64,000 nucleotides of DNA from Lonicera japonica. Its lineage: Eukaryota; Streptophyta; Magnoliopsida; Dipsacales; Caprifoliaceae. How positions within the stretch are numbered: the stretch's first letter is position 1; each line of letters opens with the position of its first letter. The stretch lies in assembly GCA_021464415.1 (NCBI GenBank), contig CM038470.1, forward strand, positions 33,284,122 to 33,348,121, read 5' to 3'. The notes under the pieces were generated by a model. It ran no database searches. It worked only from the letters and a program-made list of their open reading frames with translations, and was not told where the DNA came from. Made by a program: the position numbers and the translations under genes. Below, one piece after another: positions 11,960 to 22,323 of this stretch.

Positions 11960-13327
11960 TCATCTTCTCTGAGGTTGCCTAGAAAGTTTAGCATCTTCTT
12001 CTAAATGAATTCTACGTTGAACCGTTAAGGCACTAATCCATTTTATATCATCTATGGACCACCCTATAGCTTCTCTATTTTTCTTAAGAACATTAAGTAT
12101 TTTTTCTTCCTGGTTAGCTGTTAAATCAGATACAACCACTACAAGTAGAGTTTTTGATGGACTTAAAAAGGCGTATTTCAAGTTCTTGGGTAAAGGCTTT
12201 AACTCTAACTTAGGGACTTATTTCTTATGAGGCACAGGCAAAGGTAATGGTTCAAATTTAGTGATGTAATTCGATGTTTTGAGTACTGGAATAGAGTCTA
12301 GTAAGGTATTAACCTCATTAATGATGTTATTTTCACCTATGTCAGACTCGAAGTGTGTTAAGCAATGGAGAAGAGGGTCTGTTGGGTGAGTTGAATTAAA
12401 TGTTTGTGACACGAACGACTCAATAAGGCAAAGTTCTTTTATGGATTCAATATCACCAGGTTGTTTCATGAGGTTAAAAACGTTAACCTTAACCTTCATG
12501 TTCCTAAATATTATGGTCATATTACCATTTCAATAATTTATTAGAGCATTAGCCGTGGCTAGGAAAGGTCGGCCTAAGATGATAGGAATATGCTTACCTT
12601 GGGTAGCGTGGGTATTAAGGACGATGAAATCGACAGGATAATAAAATTCTGCAACTTTTACGATGACATTTTCTATTATACCCCTAGGAATCTTGATAGA
12701 TCGGTTCTCTAGACTTAACCTGATGACAGTTTTTTTCAAATCACCTAACCCCAATTGTTGATAAACGGAATATGGAAGTAGGTTCACACTGGCTCCTAAA
12801 TCTAATAAAGCATATTCCTCAAAATTTTCTCATATCTTACATTTTACAGTTGGACTACCTGGATCTTTGTGGTTAATCACAGCTTGATTTTGTAAGAAGG
12901 AGGTGCAGTCCTGGGCTATGAAGGCTTCTTTGGGAACACTAGTTTTTCTTTTGACTAGATCTTTAATAAATTTAGTATAAGAAGGAATTTGCTTCATGGC
13001 AGTAAAAAATGAAATATTTATTTGAAGATTTTGGAAAACATCCAAAATTTCACTGTATTGAGAATCCTTTTTATTGTTGACTAGTCTAGATGGAAAAGGA
13101 GCACGTGTAATCATTTCTTTTGGGTTACTGTCAATCTGAGGACCTACAACTTGATCATTTTTATTAGTTTTACGTAAATTGGTCCTAGTTTCCTCATTTT
13201 CATTTTTTTTCTTCTCAGCCTGTTGTGACTTATTATCCAGGAGCTCAATGTTTTCTTGATCTCGCTGTTGTTTAATCGTGTCATCAAATTGAAGCGAATT
13301 AACAACATTAGTCTGTTCAGTTTAGTG
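11960..13327 (-). pseudogene. Athila protease and linker region (broken)
   Basis: Pieces at 13114-12830, 12787-12530, 12520-12218 and 12181-11960 lie in the same reading frame as gag and are separated by stops. The protease part (about 12830-12530) includes the C-terminal IILGRPFLATANALI block that ends plant Ty3/gypsy proteases. The active-site D-[ST]-G region lies near the break at about 12800 and is not cleanly readable. The stretch 12520-11960 links protease to RT. Confidence 0.7.
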
Positions 13328-14830
13328 TTATAAATTAGACACATTAGCTCCTACATTAAATGTTGTTCTACCTTTTGGATTTGGCTCAGGTTGGCTTAGT
13401 AGGGAACCTTTTTGTCTTTCAGCTACAGTAGAGGTGAGTTGGCTTAATTGACTCTGGACAATTTTTTGGAATTGAATTTGACTCTTAGCTAAAATGTCAA
13501 TATTATTTTCTAACTTTTGCATCCTTTGATTCGCTTGTTGAGTGGATTGATCTATGGTCATGGCTAGCATTTTAAAATTATCTTCAACATTAGGTGAATG
13601 ATTGGTAGATGGGACTGGAGCATTGTAATTTCGCATAGGGTCAAGAACTATTTCCCTATTAGGGTTAACTTGATGTTGGAAGAACTGTTGTTGAGGGACT
13701 GGCCTATTTTGGGAGCTTTGAAAACCTAGTGGACCACCGACATTTTGTTGTTGCGAAGAAACATTTTGACTCCAAGAAAAATTGGGGTGAAATTGCATAT
13801 CAGGGTGGTATCTATTGCCAAAAGTATTTGCAGTAGGTTTGCTAAAAGTATTAAATGCACACAATTATGCATCAGAATCAGAGCAATAAAAAGGACAAGT
13901 TTGAGTAATATGATCAAATCTAGAGCACAACCCACATGGTTTAATAACATTTAAAACTGGGCTCGGGTTGTTTCTAGTCGAGATAGTCAAAACATCAAAT
14001 TTCTTACTTAAGTTTTGAACACCAGTAGCTAGACTTTCTATGACAGATTTTAGGTCTGGATCAGTTTTAACTTCATACATGCCGAGTTTCTTAATTGAAG
14101 TATATTCATTACGGGACATGTATTCGCTACTAATATTCCAGTTTTGTGCACTCTCAGCTAATTCCTCTAAAAATGTATAGGCTTGATCAAGAGTTTGGTA
14201 TTTAAATTTTTCTTTATGCATGGATTCAATCATTGTACGATTCATTGGAGAAAGACCCTTATAGAAAAAATGAACAAGACTCGCTTCATCAAAGCCATGG
14301 TGTGGACATTTGATTAATAAATCATGAAAACGCTCCCATGTCTCATGGAATTCATCATATACTTTATCCCTAAATGTGCTAATAGCATCTCTCATTGATT
14401 TAGTCTTTTGCATTGGGTAAAATTTAGACATAAACTTCCTAACTAGTTGTTCCCATGTTGTGATTGAATTAGGAGGAAGAGAGTTCAACCACGAAGCTGC
14501 CTTATCTCCTAAGGATAAAGGAAATAATCTAAGTTTGACATCATCATCATCTAGGTTTTGGTTCTTAAAGGTGCTATAAATTGTAAGGAATTTTCCTAAA
14601 TGAATGTAAGGTTGTTCACTATCAAGGCCATGAAACTTAGGTAGCATGTTAATGGTGGCAGGTCTAATTTCAAATTGAGCTGCATTAGTGGTTGGAAGGG
14701 TGATGCACATAAGAGGTTCAGCGGTGACAGGAGCGAAATAGTCATTTAATGTACGATTATTAGCCATTGTGAGATTTTCTGGTGGAAAGATTAATTGTCT
14801 TCTAATTATCCGACCACTTCTAAGTTGCAT
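13328..14830 (-). pseudogene. Athila gag (one in-frame stop)
   Basis: Starts MQLRSGR at 14830, the usual Athila opening, and reads 321 codons to a TAA at 13865; the same frame resumes at once for 178 more codons to 13328. The retrotransposon Gag core is visible (AASWLNSLPPNSITTWEQL, KFYP, ETWERFHDLLIKCPHHG). A C-x2-C-type knuckle follows (CGLCSRFDHITQTC near 13935-13895), then a Gln/Asn-rich tail. It forms the virus-like particle. The single nonsense codon between the two blocks is the only break seen in gag. Confidence 0.85.
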
Positions 14831-15548
14831 AAACTATGCAATATCCTAGTTGCAAGCAAATCCTAAAGGCAATCTAATTAAGCAATGAATTTAATGAGGG
14901 CTGAGAATTTTAATATAATTAATGAGCTAGACTTGTCTTACCCTTACTGAGAAAATTGTAAGCTTACTAGTTAAGACTTCCAATCTAACAACCGGTTAAG
15001 TTCCCAAGAAATACTGAAGGGTCACAAACGGTCCCACTTAAAATCCAGCTACCTTCGACAGCAAGCTGCCGTTTTAACAGAACTTACCTAGGCGTTGCTA
15101 AATTAAAAATGTACTCACTGGAGTGGCCAACAATTATCTTGCACTGTCTAATTAATTTTAGATTAATGAATTTAAGGCTCGTGTTTAACAAGTGCATGGT
15201 GGTTTTTAACCTAGGTACGCAAGAATTGGTGATAAAATCCAATCCTTATCTTAATAGGAAAGTTGCCCTTAACTAATATATTAATACAAATGCTAAATTA
15301 AATATGCACAAATAAATAAGCATATATAAAAAATAAAATAGGAGTTTAAGTGTAAAGCGTCTAAGTTATCTAACCTAAATGTAAGAAGGAATCTAAAAAC
15401 GCTTAAATTATTTAATTTAAAGACAAAAACAAATAAAATAAGTAATGATTGAAATAAATAAATATAAATATATATATATTTCTTTCTTTCTTTTGAATTA
15501 CGAATTTTCTGTGTTTTTTTTTTCAGAATAATATATATATATATATAT
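14831..15548 (-). other. Athila leader, part 1
   Basis: Non-coding leader upstream of gag on the minus strand. No gene recognised. TA-rich at 15470-15548 beside the MITE insertion. Confidence 0.5.
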
Positions 15549-15953
15549 GGAGCATTTCCTATAAGGCTTACTATTCACGGACCTTATTTACGAATTTTCC
15601 CTTTTGGCATGCTTTCCGATAGAATTTTTTGATGAAATTTGGTGGGGATGTTCGTCATCGTGTGTAGAACATGTCCACCAAATTTCATCAAAAAATTCAA
15701 CCGGGAAGTGGGTTAACTATAGGATTGAAAAATTCTGGTCCAAAAATAGATATATATATATATCCAATATTTTTCAATCATGTAGTTAACCCACTTCCCG
15801 GTTGAATTTTTTGATGAAATTTGGTGGAGATGTTCTACACACGATGAAGAACATCTCCACTAAATTTCATCAAAAAAATTTATCGGGAAACGTGCCAAAA
15901 GGGCAAATCCGTAAATAAGGTCCGTGAATAGTAATCCTTATAGGAAATGCTCC
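15549..15953. mobile_element. Foldback MITE with nested hairpins
   Basis: 405 bp bounded by near-perfect inverted ends, GGAGCATTTCCTATAAGG on the left and its complement on the right, continuing inward through a cacggacc/ggtccgtg block. Flanks are alternating TA runs, consistent with insertion into (TA)n. Each half contains its own hairpin built from TTTTTTGATGAAATTTGGTGG and its complement, so the whole can fold into a stem with two side hairpins. No coding capacity. Superfamily not determined. Confidence 0.85.
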
Positions 15954-15962
15954 CTATATATA

Positions 15963-16060
15963 TACTAGGTATTGTCCGTGCCGTTCGGCACGGTGAAATA
16001 AAAAAATATTAAATACAAATAAAGAGACCCCTAGGTATTGCCCATGCCAAACGGGGCGGC
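15963..16060. repeat. Helitron-like end motif, duplicated
   Basis: Two imperfect copies of ctaggtattg(t/c)cc(g/a)tgcc start near 15966 and 16031. The first is followed by a short GC hairpin (GTGCCGTTCGGCAC). Such 'TATTG-CCCGTGC' hairpin ends are common in plant Helitron-type or related non-autonomous repeats. No Rep/helicase gene is present and the boundaries are unknown. Confidence 0.3.
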
Positions 16061-17609
16061 AGTGTAAAAAAAATTAACAGTTAGATTGACCAAAAAATAC
16101 ATAATACCTAAATAGCGTGTAATCCAAAACATATATTAAGTAAACTATATACACAACCTATATAACTATAAAGCGCGGGTGTGGGGGGAGGATATATTTG
16201 ACCCGACCAGATTGAGGTGATTTTTAATTGAAAAACTCGAAGTGCTTCCGTTTATGATATGCTTAAATTTGAACCCGTTTTACTAATTCATTAAAGTCGG
16301 GATGGGTTAATAATCATTCACCAATATATACAAACATTAACATCCCATTATTGTTACAATGATGTTATAAATTTATAAAATTTTAATTATAAATAGATTG
16401 CACCATTAGTAGTAACCATGGTTTACAAAAGTAATATGTTTTTTTTTTAATAAAATAAAATAAACTATTTAAGTTTGTAAAAGATTAAATAAAAACAAAT
16501 ATCTTTTTTATATTCTTAAACTAAAGGAAGAATTAGATTTGAATGTAAGTATATGACGAAAAAATATGTTTAAAGAGAGAAAAGTGGGTTACAATAGGTA
16601 TGGATTAATAAATTTTAAATATGAATATTTTAATAAATTTTAGTTTTTATATTTAAAGTTAATGTTTTTTAATTTTTTCAAAAGGTATGGATTTTATTTT
16701 ATAGGTATGGATTAATAAATTTTAAATATGAATATTTTAATAATTTTTAGTTTTTTTATTTAAAGTTAATTTTTTTTTATTTTTTTAAAAAATTAATAAG
16801 AGGGAAAAGTGGGGAGAAAGTATATTGGTAGAATATAAGAAAGACAAAAAAATGTTTGAATTTTTTGATTTGATATCCTAAAAGTACATCTAAGAGTTCA
16901 AATTTGTTGTGTTGTTTGTAAATAAATCTTGGCCATTAATATGGTGATATGATGTTTTTAGGAAAACTATTCACATCCAAAGGCTAACAATTTATGTGTA
17001 TTTTTTAAAATAAATCTAAGCCATTGATTAAATAATTTGGTGACGTGACCTTTCCTTTCCTTATAATATAAATATATAAAGTTAAACTAAAGGAAGCGGG
17101 TAAAAGTAGAAGACCCGGTTAAATATATGAACCCGCGTAATTATTGCACTTGTCTGAAGCAGCTTAGTTGGCACTTGGCAGGAATGTATTAGTTTGAGCA
17201 GAATATTGCAAGGTCAAATCCTTGCTTGCAGCACTTATAATTTTTCAGGTCCAGAAAATATCAAAGGTAAGAGTTAATTTAATACGGAACCTTTGGAAAA
17301 ATCCGAGTGGGTTTTAGGAAAGGGCAGAAAAATTTTGTAGTAATAAAACGAAAATAATAATAATAATAATAAAATTGTTGTTTTTTTTCTTTTTGAAAGT
17401 TTGAGTTTTTTTTTTCTTTTTTTTTAGAATATATATATTTTTTAATAATTAAAAAAAAACGAAAATCAGAATAAAACTTCTTGTTTTTTTTTTCTCAGAA
17501 TAATTGGGCTTTTTGGAGTATTAATTTTCTGTTTTTCAAAGTAAAACCGAGCAAGCAGAATGAAGAAAAGAGAGCTCAATTAATTGTTTTTTCCTTTCTG
17601 AAATTTCTG

Positions 17610-17647
<38 letters not shown>

Positions 17648-17692
17648 GAAATAGGGAGGGAAGGAGAGGGTCTAAAACATATTATGAAACTT
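16061..17692 (-). other. AT-rich insertion or leader DNA within the Athila element
   Basis: No gene. Two near-copies of ggtatggattaataaattttaaatatgaatatttt lie at about 16597 and 16703. A tRNA-like stretch lies near 17155-17225 (listed separately). A 34-base poly-T tract lies at about 17611-17644. It is unclear which parts are original leader. Confidence 0.4.
17155..17225 (+). repeat. Possible tRNA-derived SINE remnant
   Basis: An A-box-like stretch (agcttagttggcac, near 17160) and a B-box-like stretch (aggtcaaatcc, near 17211) are about 50 bp apart, the spacing of an internal RNA polymerase III promoter. There is no clear tail or target duplication. Weak call. Confidence 0.25.
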
Positions 17693-17711
17693 GAAACTGG
17701 CAACGGCGCAA
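17693..17711 (-). other. Athila primer-binding site (tRNA-Asp type, degenerate)
   Basis: On the minus strand, immediately inside the 5' LTR, the sequence reads TGCGCCGTTGCCAGTTTC. This matches the Athila tRNA-Asp primer site (TGGCGCCGTTGCC...) with one base missing and some mismatches. Its position at the LTR edge supports the call. Confidence 0.65.
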
Positions 17712-17712
17712 A

Positions 17713-18622
17713 TGATTTAAGTGGAATTTTTATAAATAATTTGTCGTTATTTAATTCCGCGCTTAAATACAATAAAACTCTACTTTGTATAAAATAATTA
17801 AACTAGTATCTAAATTCAAGTTAATACCTTAAAAATATGAGAGTTTGTCAAAATTCAATATTTTAGGAACCAAATTAAAACAGTTTTTAAATTTTGATTT
17901 TTTGAAATTAATTTAACTAAGAAACTAAAAATTAAACTAAACTAATTAAATTAAATCAGGCAAGTAATCAATAATAAGAAATCCCAAGAAAAGAGAATCC
18001 ACTACCATGGGTATAAACAAAAAAGTATCTAATTATATTTTTAATATTCATCCCTATTATATAAACAAATTCAAAATCACCATCATTCGTTCTTTAAAAC
18101 TAATGTAAATAAAAATAGGTATCGACTGTATCTCAAATTGGTGATCACAAGAGATCCTTCTTTTATTTTAAAAATAATTAAAGTACTAAAAACAAAACAC
18201 ACATTATAGTAATGGCAATTTCAATATCTATTTTAATTCGGGACAAATAATTAAAAATTAATTAGAATTAAATTAAGCCAATTACATCCATGGCGGTTTC
18301 ATCCATTTCCTTTGGGAGATAATTTAGCCAAGCATATTAAATAAAGAACACATTAAAATAAAATAATAATTCATTATTAAAATTAAAATTAAAGTACTTA
18401 AATACAAACTATAAAAAAATTAGAAAGCTAAAAAGCGTCCTTGTTTATGATACTCGAACTAGCGTGTACCGCACGACTTTACGCTGTCCACTTCTTCTCC
18501 TTCAATACTTCGGCCGCACGGCAACTAGTATATGGAAGATTTTCTCCCTCTAGAACTTTCTGATAATATCTATTTCTTATCATTCTTCTATATTTTTCTT
18601 CCCTCCCTTTAGGAATAGATAA
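17713..18622 (-). repeat. Truncated 5' LTR of the Athila-type element
   Basis: Matches 6187-7140 collinearly, with small indels, from tgatttaagtgg to ctttagg-at-aga. It ends where the hAT terminal repeat begins at 18623. The remaining about 340 bp of LTR (equivalent to 7140-7477) should lie beyond the hAT element but is not found in the window. Confidence 0.85.
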
Positions 18623-18637
18623 TAGGGGTGGAATCGG

Positions 18638-18785
18638 TCGGTAAACCGAACCGATCCCCTCTCCCCGACCACCGAACCGAAATTATTCGGTAGAGAGAAA
18701 TAGAACCCGATTTAAACCGAAATAATCGGTTTTACCGAAATTCGGTTTGCCCGATGATATTCGGTCGGTCGGATCGGTTGCTACT
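18638..18785. promoter_or_regulatory. hAT subterminal motif cluster (ACCGAA/TTCGGT)
   Basis: More than ten copies of accga/tcggt in both orientations within about 150 bp of the terminal repeat. In hAT elements such dense short motifs near the ends are bound by the transposase. The assignment here is by position and density. Confidence 0.6.
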
Positions 18786-19128
18786 GTAGACCATTTCATG
18801 AGATTTATAAATTTTTAATTTTTTGACAGTGCATTAGCCACTACTGCACTCAATCAATGAATCAAACATTTCAAACCAATAAAAATTAAAGGTTACCAAG
18901 GCAGCACTCAATCAAATAAAAACTTAAACTTACAAATCCTTTATCCCAAATTCAAACTAATAAAATTAAAAACTTAATAGAATACAACTTAATTCAAACC
19001 AACAAATCCACATAATAAAATTCAAACCATAACACAACAATCAGTAATAAGTTTTTGGCCAAGAAAAACCATAACACACAAATGCAATAAGTGGCAGCAA
19101 ACATCAACAAGCAACGAATTAGTGCAGT

Positions 19129-19300
19129 GGCAGAACTGTGGCTAGGCACTGGGCAGTGGCAGAACTGTGGCTGGGCACTGGGCAGTGGCAGAACTGTGGC
19201 TGGGCACTAGGCAGTGGCAGAACTGTGGCTGGGCACTAGGCAGTGGCAGAACTGTGGCTGGGCAGTGGTATTTAATTGCTGGGCAGTGGCAGTGGCAGTG
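19129..19300. repeat. 29-bp minisatellite in the hAT 3' flank
   Basis: About five tandem copies of a 29-bp unit (cactgggcagtggcagaact and so on), one ending in a run of cagtgg. It lies downstream of the transposase stop on the minus strand. A short minus-strand reading frame here is only the translation of the repeat. Confidence 0.85.
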
Positions 19301-19495
19301 GCAGTGGTAGAAGTGTAGCAAACAATCCATGAACTATTTATCATAAGCTTCAAATGGCAGCTTCAAATGGCAGCAATTCCACAAGATAACAAATCAACAA
19401 ATCAATAAATCAATTTATCATAAGCAAACAATCCATGAACTATTATATATTATGATTAAAATAATAAATAAATGAAAACAAAAGGAATTAGTTCA

Positions 19496-21878
19496 TTACA
19501 TTATGGATTTATGAGCTCGTGCCCGTGGTGGAAGCATATTTTGTGTCACACTTGATTGAGTTGAAGTTGGATCTACAATTGAAAAGAGTAAAAGCCTTAA
19601 ATTTTAGAACTAAAAAGTTAAGACAACAAAAGCATAAAAAAACCTCTAAAAGAATAAAACAAAGCACTTACTTGCTTCCAATTCTTCTAGTTCCTTGTAG
19701 AATTGGAGATCATCATTCGTTGGCTCTTTATAGAAATTGAATTCATCTGCCCTAAGCCAATCACTTGTACACACTAATGCTTCAACCATTTTTGGTGTTA
19801 AAGAAGCCCTAAAAGGATCTACAATTCTACCTCCAAGGCTAAAGGCATTTTCACTAGCTACCGTTGAACTTGGAATTGCAAAAATATCATGAGCAATTTT
19901 AGAAAGGATAGGATACTTTGATTGGCTCACTTTCCACCATAACAAAAGATCAAAATCTCTATCATTGATTTTTTCAAAAGGATCGGCAAGGTATTTGTCC
20001 ACTTCATTGGAAATCTCTAACAATTGTTCCGCCCTCCTATTTTTTGCAAGTTCTTTCATCATTAGATCTAATGCCGAATTTCCACTCACTCTCACTTGAG
20101 TAATTTCAACATTACCATCACCATCACCTACTTCACCACGAACACTAGTAAAAGTAGTAACGGAATTGGAATACTCCTTATATAAGTCATACAAACACAT
20201 CTTCACCCGATCACACACACATTCGATTTTATCAAGACTTGCATTCAACAACTTATAACAAATTTTTATCATTTGGAGTTTATATCTAGGATCTAGTACA
20301 TTGGCAACATAGATAAGATTATTAACTCCTTCAAAGCTTCCCCAATATTTGTCAAACTTAATTTTCATCGAACAAGCTACCCTTTGCAAAACCGGATCAC
20401 CATCATTATACATTTTATTTTCAATCTCAACTTGCACGGCAACCATTTCGGTAAATATTAAATTGGATGTGGGATTCTTTGTTGCACTAAGTTTTAAAGT
20501 AGTTTCATAAAAAGTGCCAAGAAAATGTGCAAATGCAATAGCTTTATCCCAATCTAAATCACTAGGAGGCCCAACTCTCTTCGTATCTCTCACCCTTTCA
20601 TCAAAATAATTACCAAAGGGCGCATATTCCTCCGCCATTCGGGTGAAGACCAACCTATATTTTAAAGCCCCCTCAAGCAATTTATAAGTGGCATTCCACC
20701 TTGTGGACACATCCAATGGCACATTAGCCATCTTATCTTTTTGCAACAACACACAAAACTCCCTAAATTTGTCAAGCCTTGCCGCGGAAGAGTGAATGTA
20801 TTTAACACAATTTCGAATAGCTTCAATGGAGTCATAAAGCTCCTTCATTCCATCACCCACAATAAGATTAAGAATATGACATCCACATCTCATATGCATG
20901 TACTTTCCCTCAAATAATAAAGTGTTTAAAGCCCGAAATCTCTTTTTCATATAATCAACGGCCCCATCATTAGCCGAAGCATTATAGACGGTAATGCTAA
21001 ACACCTTATCAATTCCCCACCCCATCAAGCAAACCTCTAAAGTCTTACCTATGTCCTCACCCTTATGACTAGTGATTTTGGTGAAATTGATTATTCTTTT
21101 ATGCAACTTCCATTCACTATCCAAGAAATGGCACGTGACTACCATATAATTTATGTTTTGAATTGATGTCCACGTATCGGTTGTGACACTAACTCTCTTC
21201 CCACGAATTACATTCAACAACTTCTCCTTCTCCACTTTAAACAAATCACGCACCCCCGAGGCCACTTTCTTCCTATTAGGTAATGTGTACCTAGGTTGAA
21301 GCTCATGGATAAATTCTTTAAAGCCTACCCCTTCAACCGATCTGAAAGAAACTTCATCCCTTATAACATAATGAACACACTTCATATCACATTTACTTTG
21401 ATTAAAACTGTGATATACCATATTTCCACCAATTGTTTCACTACTTAATGTTGTTTGACCGGGAGGCAATTGTTTGTAAAGTGGACAAGTTTTACATTTC
21501 TTCTCTAAATGAGCCTTTATTCCCGTCGTCCCATTATGCTTAGGATGGGCAGGCATCTCTTCTTGACAATGATTACAAATTGCAATATATTTTACCTCCC
21601 CTTTTACAAGTCTTTGAACTTTTTTACAATGTTCCCAAACAATTGAGGCCCCTTTTCTCTTCTTCCCCGTTACATTTCCTACACCCCCCCTCATTATTAT
21701 CAACTTCAGATTGTTGTATAGGTGTGTTTTGAGATGGAGTATTAGGAAGTTGAGATTGTTCAGAGGGCAAAGAGGCAGATTGTTGAGAGGGCAAAGAGGT
21801 AGATTGTTGAGAGGGTTGTGATTGTGAATACGAGGCATTAACATTAGTGTAGGATTGGCTAGAACTAGATTCCATCAT
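19496..21878 (-). pseudogene. hAT transposase gene (2 exons, frameshift near N-terminus, catalytic Asp lost)
   Basis: The likely start is Met at 21878 (MMESSSSQ), followed by a Ser/Gln/Pro-rich N-terminus. A run of seven C (21684-21690) shifts frame before the BED zinc finger (C-x2-C ... H-x4-C near ICNHCQEEM and KAHLEKKC). The transposase body then reads openly to 19673. A GT..AG intron of 99 bp (19671-19573; donor CAA|GTAAGTG, acceptor TTGTAG) joins it in frame to 25 more codons ending TAA at 19496. Catalytic blocks: first Asp present (TTDTWTS); second block reads VYNASAND where hAT proteins have a V-[DT]-D-N-A type motif, so the Asp codon GAT is TAT; the Glu block SSTVASENAFS is present. 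The ORF is long but probably inactive. Confidence 0.85.
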
Positions 21879-22169
21879 GTACTGAAAATCATAATTTCCC
21901 AAACACAATTAATCATAATATCCCAAACACAATTACACAACATAAATAATCATAAATAAGTTCATAAATAATCACAAATAACACATGAATCAACAATCAG
22001 CAAAATTCCAAACACAATGATAACAAATTAAAAATCACAAATTGAAGCAATTTTATAAAAATCACAAACAGGCAAACACATACATGATACTGATACATAC
22101 ATCAATACATCATATTCTGGCATTCTGTACCAAATCATCAATAATACTATAATAGTATATATACATCAA

Positions 22170-22320
22170 TTCGGGTTGGAAGGAAGAAAATCAGGTTGGA
22201 AGGAAGAAAATCAAGAAATATAATACTATATATATATATCAATTCGGCACCAAATAGGCAAACACATACTGATCATATTCTGGCATTTAGGTTGGAAGGA
22301 AGAAAATCAAGAAATACAGT
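22170..22320. repeat. Short duplicated segments near the hAT/Tat junction
   Basis: The phrase ggttggaaggaagaaaatca occurs three times, and phrases around tatatatatcaattcgg and cacatactgatcatattctgg recur, within about 200 bp. Probably local slippage in the hAT 5' flank. The last bases before the Tat LTR, 22319-22323 (GTACC), are the presumed left target duplication of copy A. Confidence 0.6.
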
Positions 22321-22323
22321 ACC

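Larger units (their letters stand above)
6187..18622 (-). mobile_element. Athila-type Ty3/gypsy retrotransposon, minus strand, 5' LTR truncated
   Basis: Order on the minus strand: truncated 5' LTR (18622-17713), degenerate tRNA-Asp-type PBS, long leader, gag, protease, RT, RNase H, integrase, long 3' non-coding region, PPT, 3' LTR (7477-6187). The two LTRs share long, largely collinear blocks, with indels, over about 900 bp. Gag begins with the MQLRSGR-type start and contains a NNRTL-D-Y stretch typical of Athila. Most coding pieces share one reading frame but are interrupted by stops. An hAT element is inserted at 18623, and the outer part of the 5' LTR is missing from the window. Confidence 0.85.
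18623..22323 (-). mobile_element. hAT (Ac-like) transposon, one end only
   Basis: The left terminal repeat begins TAGGGGTGGAATCGG at 18623, a typical plant hAT end. The preceding 8 bases, ATAGATAA, are the presumed half of an 8-bp target duplication. Subterminal DNA (about 18640-18780) is crowded with accg/cggt motifs in both orientations, as expected for transposase-binding sites. A spliced transposase gene lies on the minus strand. The right end is missing because Tat copy A is inserted at 22324. It sits inside the Athila 5' LTR. Confidence 0.8.

Noticed and set aside
13144..13344. Separate small gene between gag and protease of the Athila element
   Set aside because: Out-of-frame shadow of the gag-protease linker; no motif.
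15604..15789. 61-codon reading frame
   Set aside because: Lies inside the foldback MITE arms.
17155..17225. Functional tRNA gene
   Set aside because: Only A- and B-box resemblance; no cloverleaf or acceptor pairing could be drawn. Kept only as a weak SINE remnant.
17536..17772. 78-codon minus-strand reading frame
   Set aside because: Built around a 34-base poly-T tract (poly-Lys) and crosses the Athila PBS and LTR edge.
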